This document shows, in pieces, positions 43,160 through 51,862 of a DNA stretch of 64,000 nt. The stretch spans positions 62,001 through 126,000 of the forward strand of contig NZ_JAAZQK010000009.1 of NCBI RefSeq assembly GCF_012275445.1, written 5' to 3'. The first letter of the stretch is position 1, and each line of letters opens with the position of its first letter. The position numbers and the translations under genes were made by a program. The stretch is from Rhizobacter sp. SG703. GTDB lineage: Bacteria; Pseudomonadota; Gammaproteobacteria; Burkholderiales; Burkholderiaceae_C. Below the pieces are notes generated by a model that saw only the letters and a program-made list of their open reading frames with translations, did no database searches and had not been told where the DNA came from.

Positions 43160-44103
43160 GCGGCGCGGCGCGACAGCCAGTCGAGCAGGCGCTCGCGCGC
43201 GTCGGTCAGGCCGCGGTAGGCCAGCACTGCCGGGCTCATCGTCGACAGCGCGTCGTGCACCTGGCGGGCCTGCGCCGGGTCGGCCAGCGCCCGGGCCAGC
43301 GGTGCCACGCCGACGCGGATCGTGAACACCGCCTGGTGCGCGCCGGCCACCGGAATGAAGGTCTGGTGCTCGGTGCGGAAGAAGGCGCTCGCCGCGAGCT
43401 CGTCGGCCGTCGCGGTCGGCGACCACGGCGCCGGGTCGACGCGGTCCGGATGGGCGTGCAGCCGCGGATGCCGCGTGATCGTCCAGACGAAACGTTCCCA
43501 GCGGTCGGCCTGCGTGACGAGCCGCGCGAGGTGGTCGCTGGCGTTGACGAGCAACTGGTTGTCGGCGACCGGCGCGTGCACCTCGGCGAAATGCCGGCCG
43601 ACCTTGTCCTCGGGCGCCCAGTTCGATGGCAGGCAGACCGCGAGCCACGGGATGCGGGCGCTGCCGCCGTCGATGACCGCGAAGTCTTCGGCGAAGGCCA
43701 GGCTCAGCAGCGCCGGCAGCCGCCACGGGCCGGGCAGGGCCTGCAGGCAGGGGCCGATCCCGGCCACCGGGTCGGCTTCAGGCACCGGTTCATCGCCCCG
43801 CAGCGACCACCCGAGCCATCGCGCATGCCAACGGCCATCGCCGCCGCGTTGCCAGGCCGCCGGATGCTCCGCCGCCGCGTGCTCGCACAGGGCCCGCAAG
43901 GCCGCGACGGCATCGAAGCCGGGCGCGGCGAGCAGAGCCTGCCTGGGGAAATCCCGCAGCACCTCCAGCTTTTCGCGCAGCGTCGGATCGCCGGGCCGCG
44001 ATGGCGTCAACTGCGGCGCGCCCGGTGCGAGCCGGCGCAGGCCGGGTTGCATCCGGAACGGCGCGGTGACGGCGATGAAGTCGAAGCCGGCGGCAGGGCT
44101 CAT
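43156..44103 (-). CDS. DUF3445 family protein (heme-dependent oxidative N-demethylase-like)
   Basis: A 315-residue protein that I place in DUF3445, a family linked to heme-dependent oxidative N-demethylases. Recognisable segments are a start ending in FRMQPGLRRL, IPWLAVCLPSNWAPEDKVG, and VWTITRHPRLHAHPDRVDP with the likely heme-ligand histidines, then AFFRTEHQTFIPV. The ATG at 44103 is preferred because an upstream start at 44130 would lie inside the efp terminator hairpin. It overlaps mnmC by 4 bases. The close link to mnmC may be incidental or may mean shared regulation; no function in tRNA modification is known to me. Confidence 0.75.
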   Translation of the reverse strand: MSPAAGFDFIAVTAPFRMQPGLRRLAPGAPQLTPSRPGDPTLREKLEVLRDFPRQALLAAPGFDAVAALRALCEHAAAEHPAAWQRGGDGRWHARWLGWSLRGDEPVPEADPVAGIGPCLQALPGPWRLPALLSLAFAEDFAVIDGGSARIPWLAVCLPSNWAPEDKVGRHFAEVHAPVADNQLLVNASDHLARLVTQADRWERFVWTITRHPRLHAHPDRVDPAPWSPTATADELAASAFFRTEHQTFIPVAGAHQAVFTIRVGVAPLARALADPAQARQVHDALSTMSPAVLAYRGLTDARERLLDWLSRRAA

Positions 44104-44121
44104 GGTCACGGACGGTAGCAA

Positions 44122-44145
44122 AAAGGGCACCCGAGGGTGCCCTTT
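44122..44145 (-). terminator. rho-independent terminator after efp
   Basis: On the minus strand, AAAGGGCACC and GGTGCCCTTT pair around a 4-base loop, followed by TTGCTACC. It lies 25 bases beyond the efp stop and 18 bases before the DUF3445 start. If it works fully, the DUF3445-mnmC pair must be expressed by read-through or from a promoter inside efp. Confidence 0.75.
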
Positions 44146-44170
44146 GCGGCGGGGAGTGCCGGCGGCGCGA

Positions 44171-44725
44171 TCAGACGCGCTTGCGGTACTCGTGCGTGCG
44201 GGTGTCGATCTCGATCTTGTCGCCGGTTTCGACGAACAGCGGCACCGAGATCTCGAAGCCGGTGGCCAGCTTCGCCGGCTTCAGCACCTTGCCCGAGGTG
44301 TCGCCCTTGACGGCCGGCTCGGTGTAGGTGATCTCGCGCACCAGGCTGGTCGGCAGTTCGACCGAGATGGCCTTGCCGTCGTAGAACACCACTTCGACCG
44401 GCATCGCGTCTTCGAGGTACTGCACCGCGTCGCCCATGTTCTCGGCCTCGACCTCGAACTGGTTGTACTCGGCGTCCATGAACGCGTACATCGGGTCGGC
44501 GAAGTAGGAGTAGGTGCACTCCTTCTTGTCGAGGATGATCTGGTCCATCTTGTCGTCGGCCTTGAAGACGACTTCGGTGCCCGAGTTGTTCAAGAGGCTC
44601 TTCAGCTTCATGCGCACGGTGGCGGCATTGCGGCCACCGCGGCTGTATTCGGTTTTCAGCACGACCATCGGGTTCTTGTCGTGCATGATCACGTTGCCTG
44701 CGCGAATTTCCTGTGCGATTTTCAT
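44171..44725 (-). CDS. efp: elongation factor P
   Basis: A 184-residue, three-domain translation factor that relieves ribosome stalling at polyproline stretches. The modified loop of domain I reads [13 protein letters not shown], with arginine at position 32 in place of the lysine of E. coli, the form rhamnosylated by EarP. The C-terminal RNA-binding domain ends [17 protein letters not shown]. The gene follows earP by 94 bases on the same strand, and a hairpin terminator follows it. Pro-rich proteins elsewhere in the window (the Pro-Ala lipoprotein at 55952 and the TonB-like lipoprotein at 47880) are the kind of message that needs it. Confidence 0.98.
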   Translation of the reverse strand: MKIAQEIRAGNVIMHDKNPMVVLKTEYSRGGRNAATVRMKLKSLLNNSGTEVVFKADDKMDQIILDKKECTYSYFADPMYAFMDAEYNQFEVEAENMGDAVQYLEDAMPVEVVFYDGKAISVELPTSLVREITYTEPAVKGDTSGKVLKPAKLATGFEISVPLFVETGDKIEIDTRTHEYRKRV

Positions 44726-44819
44726 AACGGTTTCCGTGGGGCGGTGTCGATCGGGCGTGTTCAGCGGTATCAGCGCGCGCCGGAATCTCGATCACCCAGA
44801 ACGCGCAAAGCCGGCGATT

Positions 44820-45869
44820 TTATAGCGATTCGGCGACGAAAGACAGCAACTGGCTGGCGAGGTCGGTCTGGGCGAGCAGCGCTTTGCGCCAAATCAGGCA
44901 CTGCGCCTGCCAGGACGTGCGGTCCGGACCGGCGACCGGCGCTGCCTGCAGGCCGTTCCAGGCGCGCCATGCGGCGCGGATGTCGGGCGACGCGTCGAAG
45001 CGATCGAGGAAGGCCTGCAGCTTCAGTTCGTGCACGCCGTCGTGCTGCGGGTAGATCTGCCAGATGAACGGCCGGCCGGCCCAAAGCGCGCGGACCAGCG
45101 AATCCTCGCCGCGCACGAAATTCAGGTCGCAGGCCCACAGCAGCCGGTCGAAGTCGGGCTGCGTGAGATAGGGCAGAGACTGCACCCGCACCGACGGCGG
45201 CAGCGCCGGCAGCGGCGGGGCGGTGCCGGGCACCAGCAGCAACGTGCGCTCGTGGCCTGCGTGGTCCAGGCAACCCAACAAGGCCTCGACCGACGGCACC
45301 TGGTAGCAGAACAGGCTGGCCAGTTGCTCGCCCGGCTGCGGCGCGATCCGGTGGGCCGCGAGCCAGGCGTCGCGGTCGAAAGCCTCGCGCTGCGCCATCA
45401 GCTCCGGCTCGCGCAGCAGCCCGCCGGTGGCGGCCGTGAAGCCAGGGTAGAAAAACCACTTGCTGAAGCCGCGGGCCGGCCCGTGCATCTGCGGCGAGCG
45501 CAGGCGGTGGCTGCGCTCGACATAGCCTTCGGCGCTCAGGTATTCGAGGTTGATCCATACCGGCTTGCGCGGCGCTTCGGCCGCTTTCTCGGCGATGCGC
45601 ACCAGCACCGCTGGCGGCAGCTCGCAGCCGAAGGCCTCGACCACCACGTCGCCGACCGGCCGGGTGTCGTCTTCCGCGTCGGGCCATGCCTGCAGCTCGA
45701 CGCCGGCCGCGCCGCCCGGCGCCATCCATGCGAGCGCGCGCGCATCGTCGACCCACAGCCGCACCCGTTCGCCGCGCGCGGCCAGGTCGGCGGCGAGGCG
45801 CCAGCACACGCCGACGTCACCGAAGTTGTCGACGACGCGGCAGAAGAGATCCCATTGCAGCTGCGGCAT
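44820..45869 (-). CDS. earP: EF-P arginine rhamnosyltransferase
   Basis: A 349-residue GT-B fold enzyme that transfers rhamnose from dTDP-rhamnose to Arg32 of EF-P. The N-terminus [20 protein letters not shown] holds the conserved Asp region that lines the acceptor site, and the C-terminal half has the donor-binding segment [20 protein letters not shown] followed by YPQHDG. It lies just upstream of efp, the arrangement typical of bacteria with this pathway. ATG codons at 45869 and 45878 (MPRMPQLQW) are both possible. It diverges from uvrC with only 26-35 bases between starts, so the two promoters must overlap each other or the coding regions. Confidence 0.96.
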   Translation of the reverse strand: MPQLQWDLFCRVVDNFGDVGVCWRLAADLAARGERVRLWVDDARALAWMAPGGAAGVELQAWPDAEDDTRPVGDVVVEAFGCELPPAVLVRIAEKAAEAPRKPVWINLEYLSAEGYVERSHRLRSPQMHGPARGFSKWFFYPGFTAATGGLLREPELMAQREAFDRDAWLAAHRIAPQPGEQLASLFCYQVPSVEALLGCLDHAGHERTLLLVPGTAPPLPALPPSVRVQSLPYLTQPDFDRLLWACDLNFVRGEDSLVRALWAGRPFIWQIYPQHDGVHELKLQAFLDRFDASPDIRAAWRAWNGLQAAPVAGPDRTSWQAQCLIWRKALLAQTDLASQLLSFVAESL

Positions 45870-45904
45870 GCGCGGCATTATCGGCAGCGGCACAATCCCG
45901 GGCG

Positions 45905-47893
45905 ATGAACGAGACAACGTCGTTGCCCGAAGAAGAACCTGCAGCGCCCGCGGATTCCGGCCTGCCCGCCGATCCCGGTCGCGAGCGCCTGCTCGCCGAG
46001 GTGCTGGCGCTGCCCGGCCTGCCGGGCGTCTACCGCTACTTCGACGCGCAGGACGCGGTGCTGTACGTCGGCAAGGCGCGCGACCTGAAGAAGCGCGTCT
46101 CGAGCTACTTCCAGAAGAACCATGGCGGCACGCGCATCGGCCACATGGTCGGCAAGATCGTGCGGATGGAGACCACGGTCGTGCGCTCGGAAGCCGAGGC
46201 GCTGCTGCTCGAGAACAACCTGATCAAGACGCTCAACCCGCGCTACAACATCCTGTTCCGCGACGACAAGAGCTACCCCTACCTGAAGATCGTCTCGCAC
46301 GAATTCCCGCGCATGGCGTACTTCCGCGGCGCGGTGGACCGCCGGCACCGCTACTTCGGGCCGTACCCGAGCGCGTGGGCGGTGAAGGAATCGATCCAGC
46401 TGCTGCAGAAGGTGTTCCACCTGCGCACCTGCGAAGACACCGTCTTCAACAACCGCACGCGGCCCTGCCTGCTGTACCAGATCAAGCGCTGCTCCGGCCC
46501 CTGCGTCGACTACATCGCCGCCGACGACTATGCGCGCGACGTGGCGAACGCCGAGCGCTTCCTGCTGGGCCAGCAGCAGGAGGTGATGGAGGGGCTGCAG
46601 GCGCAGATGATGGCGCACGCCGAGGCGCTGCAGTTCGAGCAGGCCGCCGAGATCCGCAACCAGCTCGGCGCGTTGTCGAAGGTGCTGCACCAGCAGTCGG
46701 TCGAGGACAACACCGGCGTGTCGACGAAGGACGCCGACATCCTCGCGGTGAAAGTGCAGGGCGGGCGTGCCTGCGTGAACCTCGCGATGGTGCGCGGCGG
46801 GCGGCACCTGGGCGACCGGCCGTACTTCCCGGCGCACGTCGAGGACGCCACCGAGATCGCAGCCGATGCCGCGCAGAGTGAGGCGACCGAGGCCGCCGAC
46901 GCTGCCGCGCGCGCATCGCCCGAGGTACAGGTGCTGGAGGCCTTCATCGCACAGCACTACCTCGACAGCGAGGTGCCGCCGCTGCTGGTGCTGAGCCACC
47001 CGGTCGGCAAGGCGCTGATCGATGCGCTGACCGAGCACAGCGGCACCCGGGTGACCGCGCAGCACCAGCCGCGCGACGCGCGCCGGGCGTGGCTGGACAT
47101 GTGCATCCAGGGCGCGCAGCTGAAGCTCGCGCGGCTGCTGTCGGAGGAGGGCTCGCAGCAGGCGCGCACGCGCGCGCTGGTCGAGGCGCTGGACCTGTCG
47201 CCGGAGAACCTGGACACATTCCGCATCGAATGTTTCGACATCAGCCACACCGCCGGCGAGTCGACGCAGGCCTCGTGCGTGGTGTTCGAGACCCACAAGA
47301 TGCAGAACGCGCAGTACCGCCGCTACAACATCGAGGGTGTGACCGGCGGCGACGACTACGCCGCGATGCGCCAGGTGCTGACGCGGCGCTACAGCAAGAT
47401 CGCCGCGGTGCTGGCCGAAGCTTCGGAAGGGCCGGCCACGGTGCGCATGCCCGACCTGGTGCTGGTCGACGGCGGGCGCGGCCAGGTCAGCATGGCGCGC
47501 GAGGTCTTCGAGGAGCTCGGCCTCGACCTGTCGCTGATCGTCGGCGTCGAGAAGGGCGAGGGCCGCAAGGTCGGCCTGGAGGAGCTGGTGTTCGCCGACG
47601 GCCGCCAGAAGGTCTACCTCGGCAAGGATTCGGCGGCGCTGATGCTGGTGGCGCAGATCCGCGACGAAGCGCACCGCTTCGCGATCACCGGCATGCGCGC
47701 GCGGCGTGCCAGCGTGCGCACCGGCGGCAGCCGGCTCGAAGACATACCTGGCGTGGGGCCGAAGAAACGTGCGAAACTTTTGCAGCGCTTCGGAGGCGTG
47801 CGTGGCGTGGGCCATGCGAGCGTGGAAGATCTCGTCACCGTCGAGGGGATCTCCAGAGAACTGGCGGAGGAGATCTATCGTGCCCTGCATTGA
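45905..47893 (+). CDS. uvrC: excinuclease ABC subunit C
   Basis: A 662-residue nucleotide-excision repair endonuclease that cuts on both sides of a lesion held by UvrB. Domains in order are GIY-YIG nuclease ([20 protein letters not shown], about 35-115), a UVR motif (about 215-255), a family-specific insert ([20 protein letters not shown]), the RNase H-like domain ([31 protein letters not shown]) and two helix-hairpin-helix motifs at the end ([26 protein letters not shown]). Length is slightly above E. coli UvrC (610). The TonB-like lipoprotein gene and pgsA follow on the same strand, and uvrC-pgsA linkage is common in proteobacteria. Confidence 0.97.
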   Translation: MNETTSLPEEEPAAPADSGLPADPGRERLLAEVLALPGLPGVYRYFDAQDAVLYVGKARDLKKRVSSYFQKNHGGTRIGHMVGKIVRMETTVVRSEAEALLLENNLIKTLNPRYNILFRDDKSYPYLKIVSHEFPRMAYFRGAVDRRHRYFGPYPSAWAVKESIQLLQKVFHLRTCEDTVFNNRTRPCLLYQIKRCSGPCVDYIAADDYARDVANAERFLLGQQQEVMEGLQAQMMAHAEALQFEQAAEIRNQLGALSKVLHQQSVEDNTGVSTKDADILAVKVQGGRACVNLAMVRGGRHLGDRPYFPAHVEDATEIAADAAQSEATEAADAAARASPEVQVLEAFIAQHYLDSEVPPLLVLSHPVGKALIDALTEHSGTRVTAQHQPRDARRAWLDMCIQGAQLKLARLLSEEGSQQARTRALVEALDLSPENLDTFRIECFDISHTAGESTQASCVVFETHKMQNAQYRRYNIEGVTGGDDYAAMRQVLTRRYSKIAAVLAEASEGPATVRMPDLVLVDGGRGQVSMAREVFEELGLDLSLIVGVEKGEGRKVGLEELVFADGRQKVYLGKDSAALMLVAQIRDEAHRFAITGMRARRASVRTGGSRLEDIPGVGPKKRAKLLQRFGGVRGVGHASVEDLVTVEGISRELAEEIYRALH

Positions 47894-48476
47894 CCACCCC
47901 CGAGGCGCCTGCGGCGCCTCCCCCTCGAGGGGGCGCCGCCAGCGGCCCGGCAAAGCCGGTTCCGCGGCGTCCGCTTGGTTGTCGCTTGCCTGCGGCTTTG
48001 CTCTCTTGCTTGCCGGCTGCGGAACGCCTCCACCCGCACCGACTCCCGCGCCCGCACCTGCTTCGCGGCCTGCGCCGGCCCCTGCACCGGCTGCTGCTGC
48101 GCCTGCGCCATCGGCCGGCGGCTCCGTCAAGCTGACCGCGCCGGGCCCGGTGCGCAACTGGAACGAAGTGCGCCTGCAGGCCGCGCGCCGCATGGTCGCG
48201 TCGAACCCGAACGGCACCTACATGAGCCGCCCGCCCGACATCCTGCTGGCGATCCCGGTGCTCGAGGTCGAGCTGAACTCCGACGGCAGCGTGCGCCGCA
48301 TCGACGTGCTGCGCTACCCGGGCCAGGCGCCCGAGACCACGCAGATCGCGATCGACGCGATCAAGCGCGCCGCGCCGTTCGGCGATGTGTCGAAGCTGCC
48401 GAAGCCCTGGAAGTTCGTCGAAACCTTCCTGTTCGACGACGACAAGCGCTTCAAGCCGCGCACGCTGGATCCCTGA
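47880..48476 (+). CDS. Pro/Ala-rich lipoprotein with TonB C-terminal-like domain
   Basis: A protein of about 198 residues. A lipoprotein signal ([16 protein letters not shown]) leads to a Pro-Ala-rich spacer ([19 protein letters not shown]) and a C-terminal domain of about 105 residues resembling the TonB C-terminus: [47 protein letters not shown]. The GTG at 47880, overlapping the uvrC end, is the best start I can find; it gives an Arg-rich leader that runs through a dispersed intergenic repeat. A TTG at 47979 would leave no positively charged n-region. It may be an envelope protein that spans the periplasm. It is followed by pgsA after 23 bases. Confidence 0.65.
   Translation: MPCIDHPRGACGASPSRGRRQRPGKAGSAASAWLSLACGFALLLAGCGTPPPAPTPAPAPASRPAPAPAPAAAAPAPSAGGSVKLTAPGPVRNWNEVRLQAARRMVASNPNGTYMSRPPDILLAIPVLEVELNSDGSVRRIDVLRYPGQAPETTQIAIDAIKRAAPFGDVSKLPKPWKFVETFLFDDDKRFKPRTLDP
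47893..47965. repeat. G+C-rich intergenic palindromic repeat, copy 2
   Basis: Right after the uvrC stop lies a cluster of short palindromes (GAGGCGCCTGCGGCGCCTC, CCCCTCGAGGGG). GGCCCGGCAAAGCCGG at 47944-47959 is the exact reverse complement of the 16-mer at 24561-24576. The element lies within the leader of the following lipoprotein gene if the GTG at 47880 is its start. Confidence 0.45.
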
Positions 48477-48499
48477 AGAACTTGGGCACAATGCCGCCC

Positions 48500-49066
48500 A
48501 TGTTCTTCAATCTCCCGACGCTGCTGACCTGGGCGCGCATCGTTTCGATTCCGCTGGTCGTCGGGGTGTTCTACCTCGACGTCAAGGAGCCGCACCAGAA
48601 CCTGATCGCGACGGTGCTGTTCATCGTCGTCGCGCTGACCGACTGGGCCGACGGCTACCTGGCGCGCCGCCTCAACATGACGTCGTCGTTCGGCGCCTTC
48701 CTCGATCCGGTGGCCGACAAGTTCCTCGTCTGCGCCGCGCTGCTGGTGCTGGTGCACCTGGGCCGGCTGCATGCGCTGATCGCGCTGGTGATCATCGGCC
48801 GCGAGATCGCGATCTCGGCGCTGCGCGAATGGATGGCGCAGATCGGCGCCTCGCGCAGCGTCGCGGTGCACATGCTCGGCAAGGTGAAGACCACCGTGCA
48901 GATGATCGCGATCCCCTTCCTGCTGTACCACGGCACGCTGTTCGGCCTGATCGACACGCAGCTGTGGGGCACCTGGCTGATCTATGCATCGGCGGTGCTG
49001 ACGATCTGGTCGATGGTGTACTACCTGCAGAAGGCGCTGCCGGAGATCCGAGCCAAGGTGCGATGA
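48500..49066 (+). CDS. pgsA: CDP-diacylglycerol--glycerol-3-phosphate 3-phosphatidyltransferase
   Basis: A 188-residue multi-spanning inner-membrane enzyme that makes phosphatidylglycerophosphate, the committed step to phosphatidylglycerol and cardiolipin. The CDP-alcohol phosphotransferase motif is intact: DWADGYLARR, then eight residues on GAFLDPVADK, giving the D-G...A-R...G...D...D pattern. It starts MFFNLPTLLTWARI, typical of PgsA; an ATG at 48491 would add 3 residues. It overlaps the EamA gene by 4 bases (ATGA). Confidence 0.96.
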   Translation: MFFNLPTLLTWARIVSIPLVVGVFYLDVKEPHQNLIATVLFIVVALTDWADGYLARRLNMTSSFGAFLDPVADKFLVCAALLVLVHLGRLHALIALVIIGREIAISALREWMAQIGASRSVAVHMLGKVKTTVQMIAIPFLLYHGTLFGLIDTQLWGTWLIYASAVLTIWSMVYYLQKALPEIRAKVR

Positions 49067-50022
49067 ACTCCACCAGCGCGCGCGACCGCCTGCTGCAGGC
49101 GATGCCGCCGGTGTTCGTGCTGATCTGGAGCACCGGTTTCATCGTCGCGCGCTACGGCATGCCGCATGCGCCGCCGATCTCGTTCCTGTCGATGCGCTAC
49201 GCGCTGTCGGTGCTGTGCTTCGGCGCGTGGATCGCGATCTCGCGAGCGGCCTGGCCGAGCGGCCGCGCGCAGTGGCTGCACCTCGCGGTCTCGGGCGTGC
49301 TGATGCATGCCGGCTACCTGGGCGGCGTGTGGGCCGCGGTCAAGTCGGGCATGGGCGCCGGCACGATCGCGCTGCTGGTCGGCCTGCAGCCGGTGCTGAC
49401 GGCGGTGTGGCTCAGCGTCATGTCGACCGCGGGCGACGGCGAATCGCGCGTCTCGTCGCGCCAGTGGCTCGGGCTGGTGCTCGGCCTGTCGGGCCTGCTG
49501 CTGGTCGTGTGGCGCAAGCTCGGTGCCGGCGAGCTGACCGCCTGGAACCTGTCGCTTGCCGCCTTCGCGCTGCTGTGCATCACGGTCGGCACGCTGTACC
49601 AGAAGCGCTTCGTCGCGCCCTGCGACGTGCGCACCGCCAACACCGTGCAGCTGCTGGCCGCGCTGGCGGTCAGCCTGCCGGTCGCGCTGTGGGAGGCACT
49701 GGTCGAGCACGAGGCGATCGTGTTCCATCCGCACCTGATCGGCGCGATGGCCTGGTCGGTGATCGGCCTCACGCTGGGCGGCAGCTCGCTGCTGTACCTG
49801 CTGATCCAGCGCGGCGCCGCCACGCGCGTCACCAGCCTGCTCTACCTGGTGCCGCCGACCACCGCGCTGATGGCCTGGCTGTTGTTCGGCGAGTCGATCA
49901 CGCCGACGATGGTGCTGGGCATGGCGCTCACCGCCGTCGGCGTGGCGCTGGTGGTGCGCTCGCCGGCCCCGGCTGCTGGTGCGGCGGTGCCAGCCACGGC
50001 GGCGTCGCCAAGGCCTGAATGA
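49063..50022 (+). CDS. EamA/DMT family transporter
   Basis: A 319-residue inner-membrane protein with about ten predicted membrane segments in two EamA repeats (LIWSTGFIVARYGMPHAPP near the start; LTLGGSSLLYLLIQRG and LLYLVPPTTALMAWLLFGE in the second repeat). Proteins of the drug/metabolite transporter superfamily export amino acids, metabolites or drugs; the cargo here is unknown. It overlaps pgsA by 4 bases, so expression is coupled. The last 95 bases, coding a Pro/Ala-rich tail, overlap the 3' end of the convergent LysR gene on the other strand. Confidence 0.92.
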   Translation: MNSTSARDRLLQAMPPVFVLIWSTGFIVARYGMPHAPPISFLSMRYALSVLCFGAWIAISRAAWPSGRAQWLHLAVSGVLMHAGYLGGVWAAVKSGMGAGTIALLVGLQPVLTAVWLSVMSTAGDGESRVSSRQWLGLVLGLSGLLLVVWRKLGAGELTAWNLSLAAFALLCITVGTLYQKRFVAPCDVRTANTVQLLAALAVSLPVALWEALVEHEAIVFHPHLIGAMAWSVIGLTLGGSSLLYLLIQRGAATRVTSLLYLVPPTTALMAWLLFGESITPTMVLGMALTAVGVALVVRSPAPAAGAAVPATAASPRPE

Positions 50023-50905
50023 GCTGCTGCTGAAGCAGGCGCACTCGGCGCGGCACGCTGCTGTTCGGCGCGCGCGGCGGCAGCACCCAGTGCACGTCGG
50101 CATCGAGCATCGCGTAGCGCGGCAGCACCTGTTGCAGGCGGCCGCTGCGCAGGTGCTCGTGCACGTCCCACAGCGAGCGCAGCATCAGCCCGTGGCCGGC
50201 CAGCGCCCAGTCGCGCACGACCTCGCCGCTGTTGCTCGCGAGCGGGCCGTTCACCCGCATCGTCACCGCGGCACCGCGAGGCGACAGGTCCTGCAGGCGC
50301 CAGGTGGCGGGCTGGTCGTCGTTCTCGCTGACGACCAGGCAGGCATGCTGCGCGAGCTCGTCGAGCGCCTGCGGCACGCCGGCACGCTGCAGGTAGGCCG
50401 GCGCGCCGACGATGATCCGCCGGTTCGATGCCAGCCGGCGCGTGACGACGTTCGGATCGCGCGGCGCCCACAGCCACACCGCGGCGTCGAAGCCGGCGGC
50501 CCGCAGGTCGGGCAGCTGCTCGCGCAGGTGGAGCTGCACCTGCACCTGCGGGTACGCCGCATGGAACTGCGCCAGCAGCGGCCCGAGCCACGCATGGCCG
50601 AAGCCGAACGAGCTGCACAGCCGGATCAGGCCGCGCGGCTCGTCGTGGCGCTCGGTCAGCTGCGCCTGCAGCTGCTCGAAGCCCTGCAGCAGCGACCGCG
50701 CCTGCGCCAGGAAAGCCTCGCCATGCGGCGTGAGCTGCAGCCGGCGCGTGCTGCGGTGGAACAGCCGCAGCCCGAGCCGCGACTCCAGCGCCGCCAGCCG
50801 CTTCGACACCGCCGGCGGTGCCAGGTCGAGCTGGCGCGCCGCGGCGGCCAGGCTCCCCAGCTCGGCCGCGCTGCTCACCAGCAGCAGGTCGGAGCGCTCG
50901 ATCAT
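49928..50905 (-). CDS. LysR-family transcriptional regulator
   Basis: A 325-residue regulator. The N-terminal winged helix is LAAAARQLDLAPPAVSKRLA with LFHRSTRRLQLTPHGEAFL, followed by a two-lobed effector domain (SSFGFGHAWLGPLLAQFHAAYP). AGGAGG lies close before the ATG at 50905 read on the minus strand. It is divergent from the hydrolase-dehydrogenase pair across about 75 bases, the classic arrangement for a LysR activator of its neighbours. DmlR, the activator of the D-malate dehydrogenase gene in E. coli, is a relevant comparison, since a TDH/DmlA-type gene is nearby. The C-terminal 25 or so residues, rich in Pro and Arg, overlap the EamA gene and look like an extension. Confidence 0.93.
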   Translation of the reverse strand: MIERSDLLLVSSAAELGSLAAAARQLDLAPPAVSKRLAALESRLGLRLFHRSTRRLQLTPHGEAFLAQARSLLQGFEQLQAQLTERHDEPRGLIRLCSSFGFGHAWLGPLLAQFHAAYPQVQVQLHLREQLPDLRAAGFDAAVWLWAPRDPNVVTRRLASNRRIIVGAPAYLQRAGVPQALDELAQHACLVVSENDDQPATWRLQDLSPRGAAVTMRVNGPLASNSGEVVRDWALAGHGLMLRSLWDVHEHLRSGRLQQVLPRYAMLDADVHWVLPPRAPNSSVPRRVRLLQQQLIQALATPPWLAPPHQQPGPASAPPAPRRRR

Positions 50906-50980
50906 TGATGCCTCCAGGGAACGAATGGGTTTCCAGATTATTGCTTGATGACCCCGGGCGACCGCACCAGAATGCGCCGC

Positions 50981-51859
50981 ATGTTCGAAGCATTCGAGAG
51001 CCGGCGCTTCGCCGTCGATGGGGCCGAAATCCATGCGCGGGTGGGCGGGCAGGGCGCGCCGCTGCTGCTGCTGCACGGCCATCCGCAGACGCATGCGATG
51101 TGGCACCGCGTGGTGCCGCAGCTCGCGCAGCGGTTTCGCATCGTCGCGATGGACTTGCGCGGGTATGGCGATTCGTCGCGGCCCGCGCCGGACGACGCGC
51201 ATGCGATGCACGGCAAGCGCGCGATGGCGCGCGATGCGGTCGACGTGATGGCGCAACTCGGCCACCCGCGCTTCGCGGTGTGCGCGCACGACCGCGGCGC
51301 ACGCGTGGCGCACCGGCTTGCGCTCGATCATCCGCAAGCGGTGTCGCGGCTGCTGCTGCTCGACATCGCGCCGACGCTTGCGATGTACGAAGGCACGACC
51401 GATGCCTTCGCACGCGCCTACTGGCACTGGTTCACGCTGATCCAGCCGGCGCCGCTGCCGGAGCGGATGATCGGCCACGACCCGGTGTTCTACCTGCGCA
51501 GCGTGATGGGCCGGCGCCATGCCGGGCTGGCCGCGTTCGATGCGGCGGCACTCGCCGAATACGAGCGCTGCATCGCGCTGCCGGGCAGCGTGGCGTCGAT
51601 CTGCGAAGACTACCGGGCCTCCGCCACCATCGACCTCGACCATGACCGCGCCGACCGCGCGGCCAGGCGCGGCATCGAGGCACCGCTGCGCGTGCTGTGG
51701 GCCGAGCACGGCGCCGTCGGGCGCTGCTTCGACGTGCTCGCGCTGTGGCGCGCCGTCGCACGCGACGTGAGCGGTCGGGCCGTGCCCTGCGGCCATTACA
51801 TCGCCGAGGAATTGCCCGAGCTGCTGCTCGCCGAGATGAACGATTTCCTGAAGGACTGA
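50981..51859 (+). CDS. alpha/beta hydrolase, fluoroacetate dehalogenase-like
   Basis: A 292-residue protein of the haloalkane/fluoroacetate dehalogenase branch of alpha/beta hydrolases. Key parts are HGHPQTHAMWH, DLRGYGDSSRP, the nucleophile elbow CAHDRGARVAHRL with aspartate in the serine position, AYWHWFTLIQPAPLPER, and a likely catalytic His in PCGHYIAEE. An Asp nucleophile is expected for dehalogenases and epoxide hydrolases, not esterases. The ATG at 50981 is preferred (MFEAFESRRF); in-frame starts at 50948 and 50972 are possible. It precedes the dehydrogenase gene by 3 bases and is divergent from the LysR gene. Activity on a halo-acid is inferred from family only. Confidence 0.85.
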   Translation: MFEAFESRRFAVDGAEIHARVGGQGAPLLLLHGHPQTHAMWHRVVPQLAQRFRIVAMDLRGYGDSSRPAPDDAHAMHGKRAMARDAVDVMAQLGHPRFAVCAHDRGARVAHRLALDHPQAVSRLLLLDIAPTLAMYEGTTDAFARAYWHWFTLIQPAPLPERMIGHDPVFYLRSVMGRRHAGLAAFDAAALAEYERCIALPGSVASICEDYRASATIDLDHDRADRAARRGIEAPLRVLWAEHGAVGRCFDVLALWRAVARDVSGRAVPCGHYIAEELPELLLAEMNDFLKD

Positions 51860-51862
51860 ACG

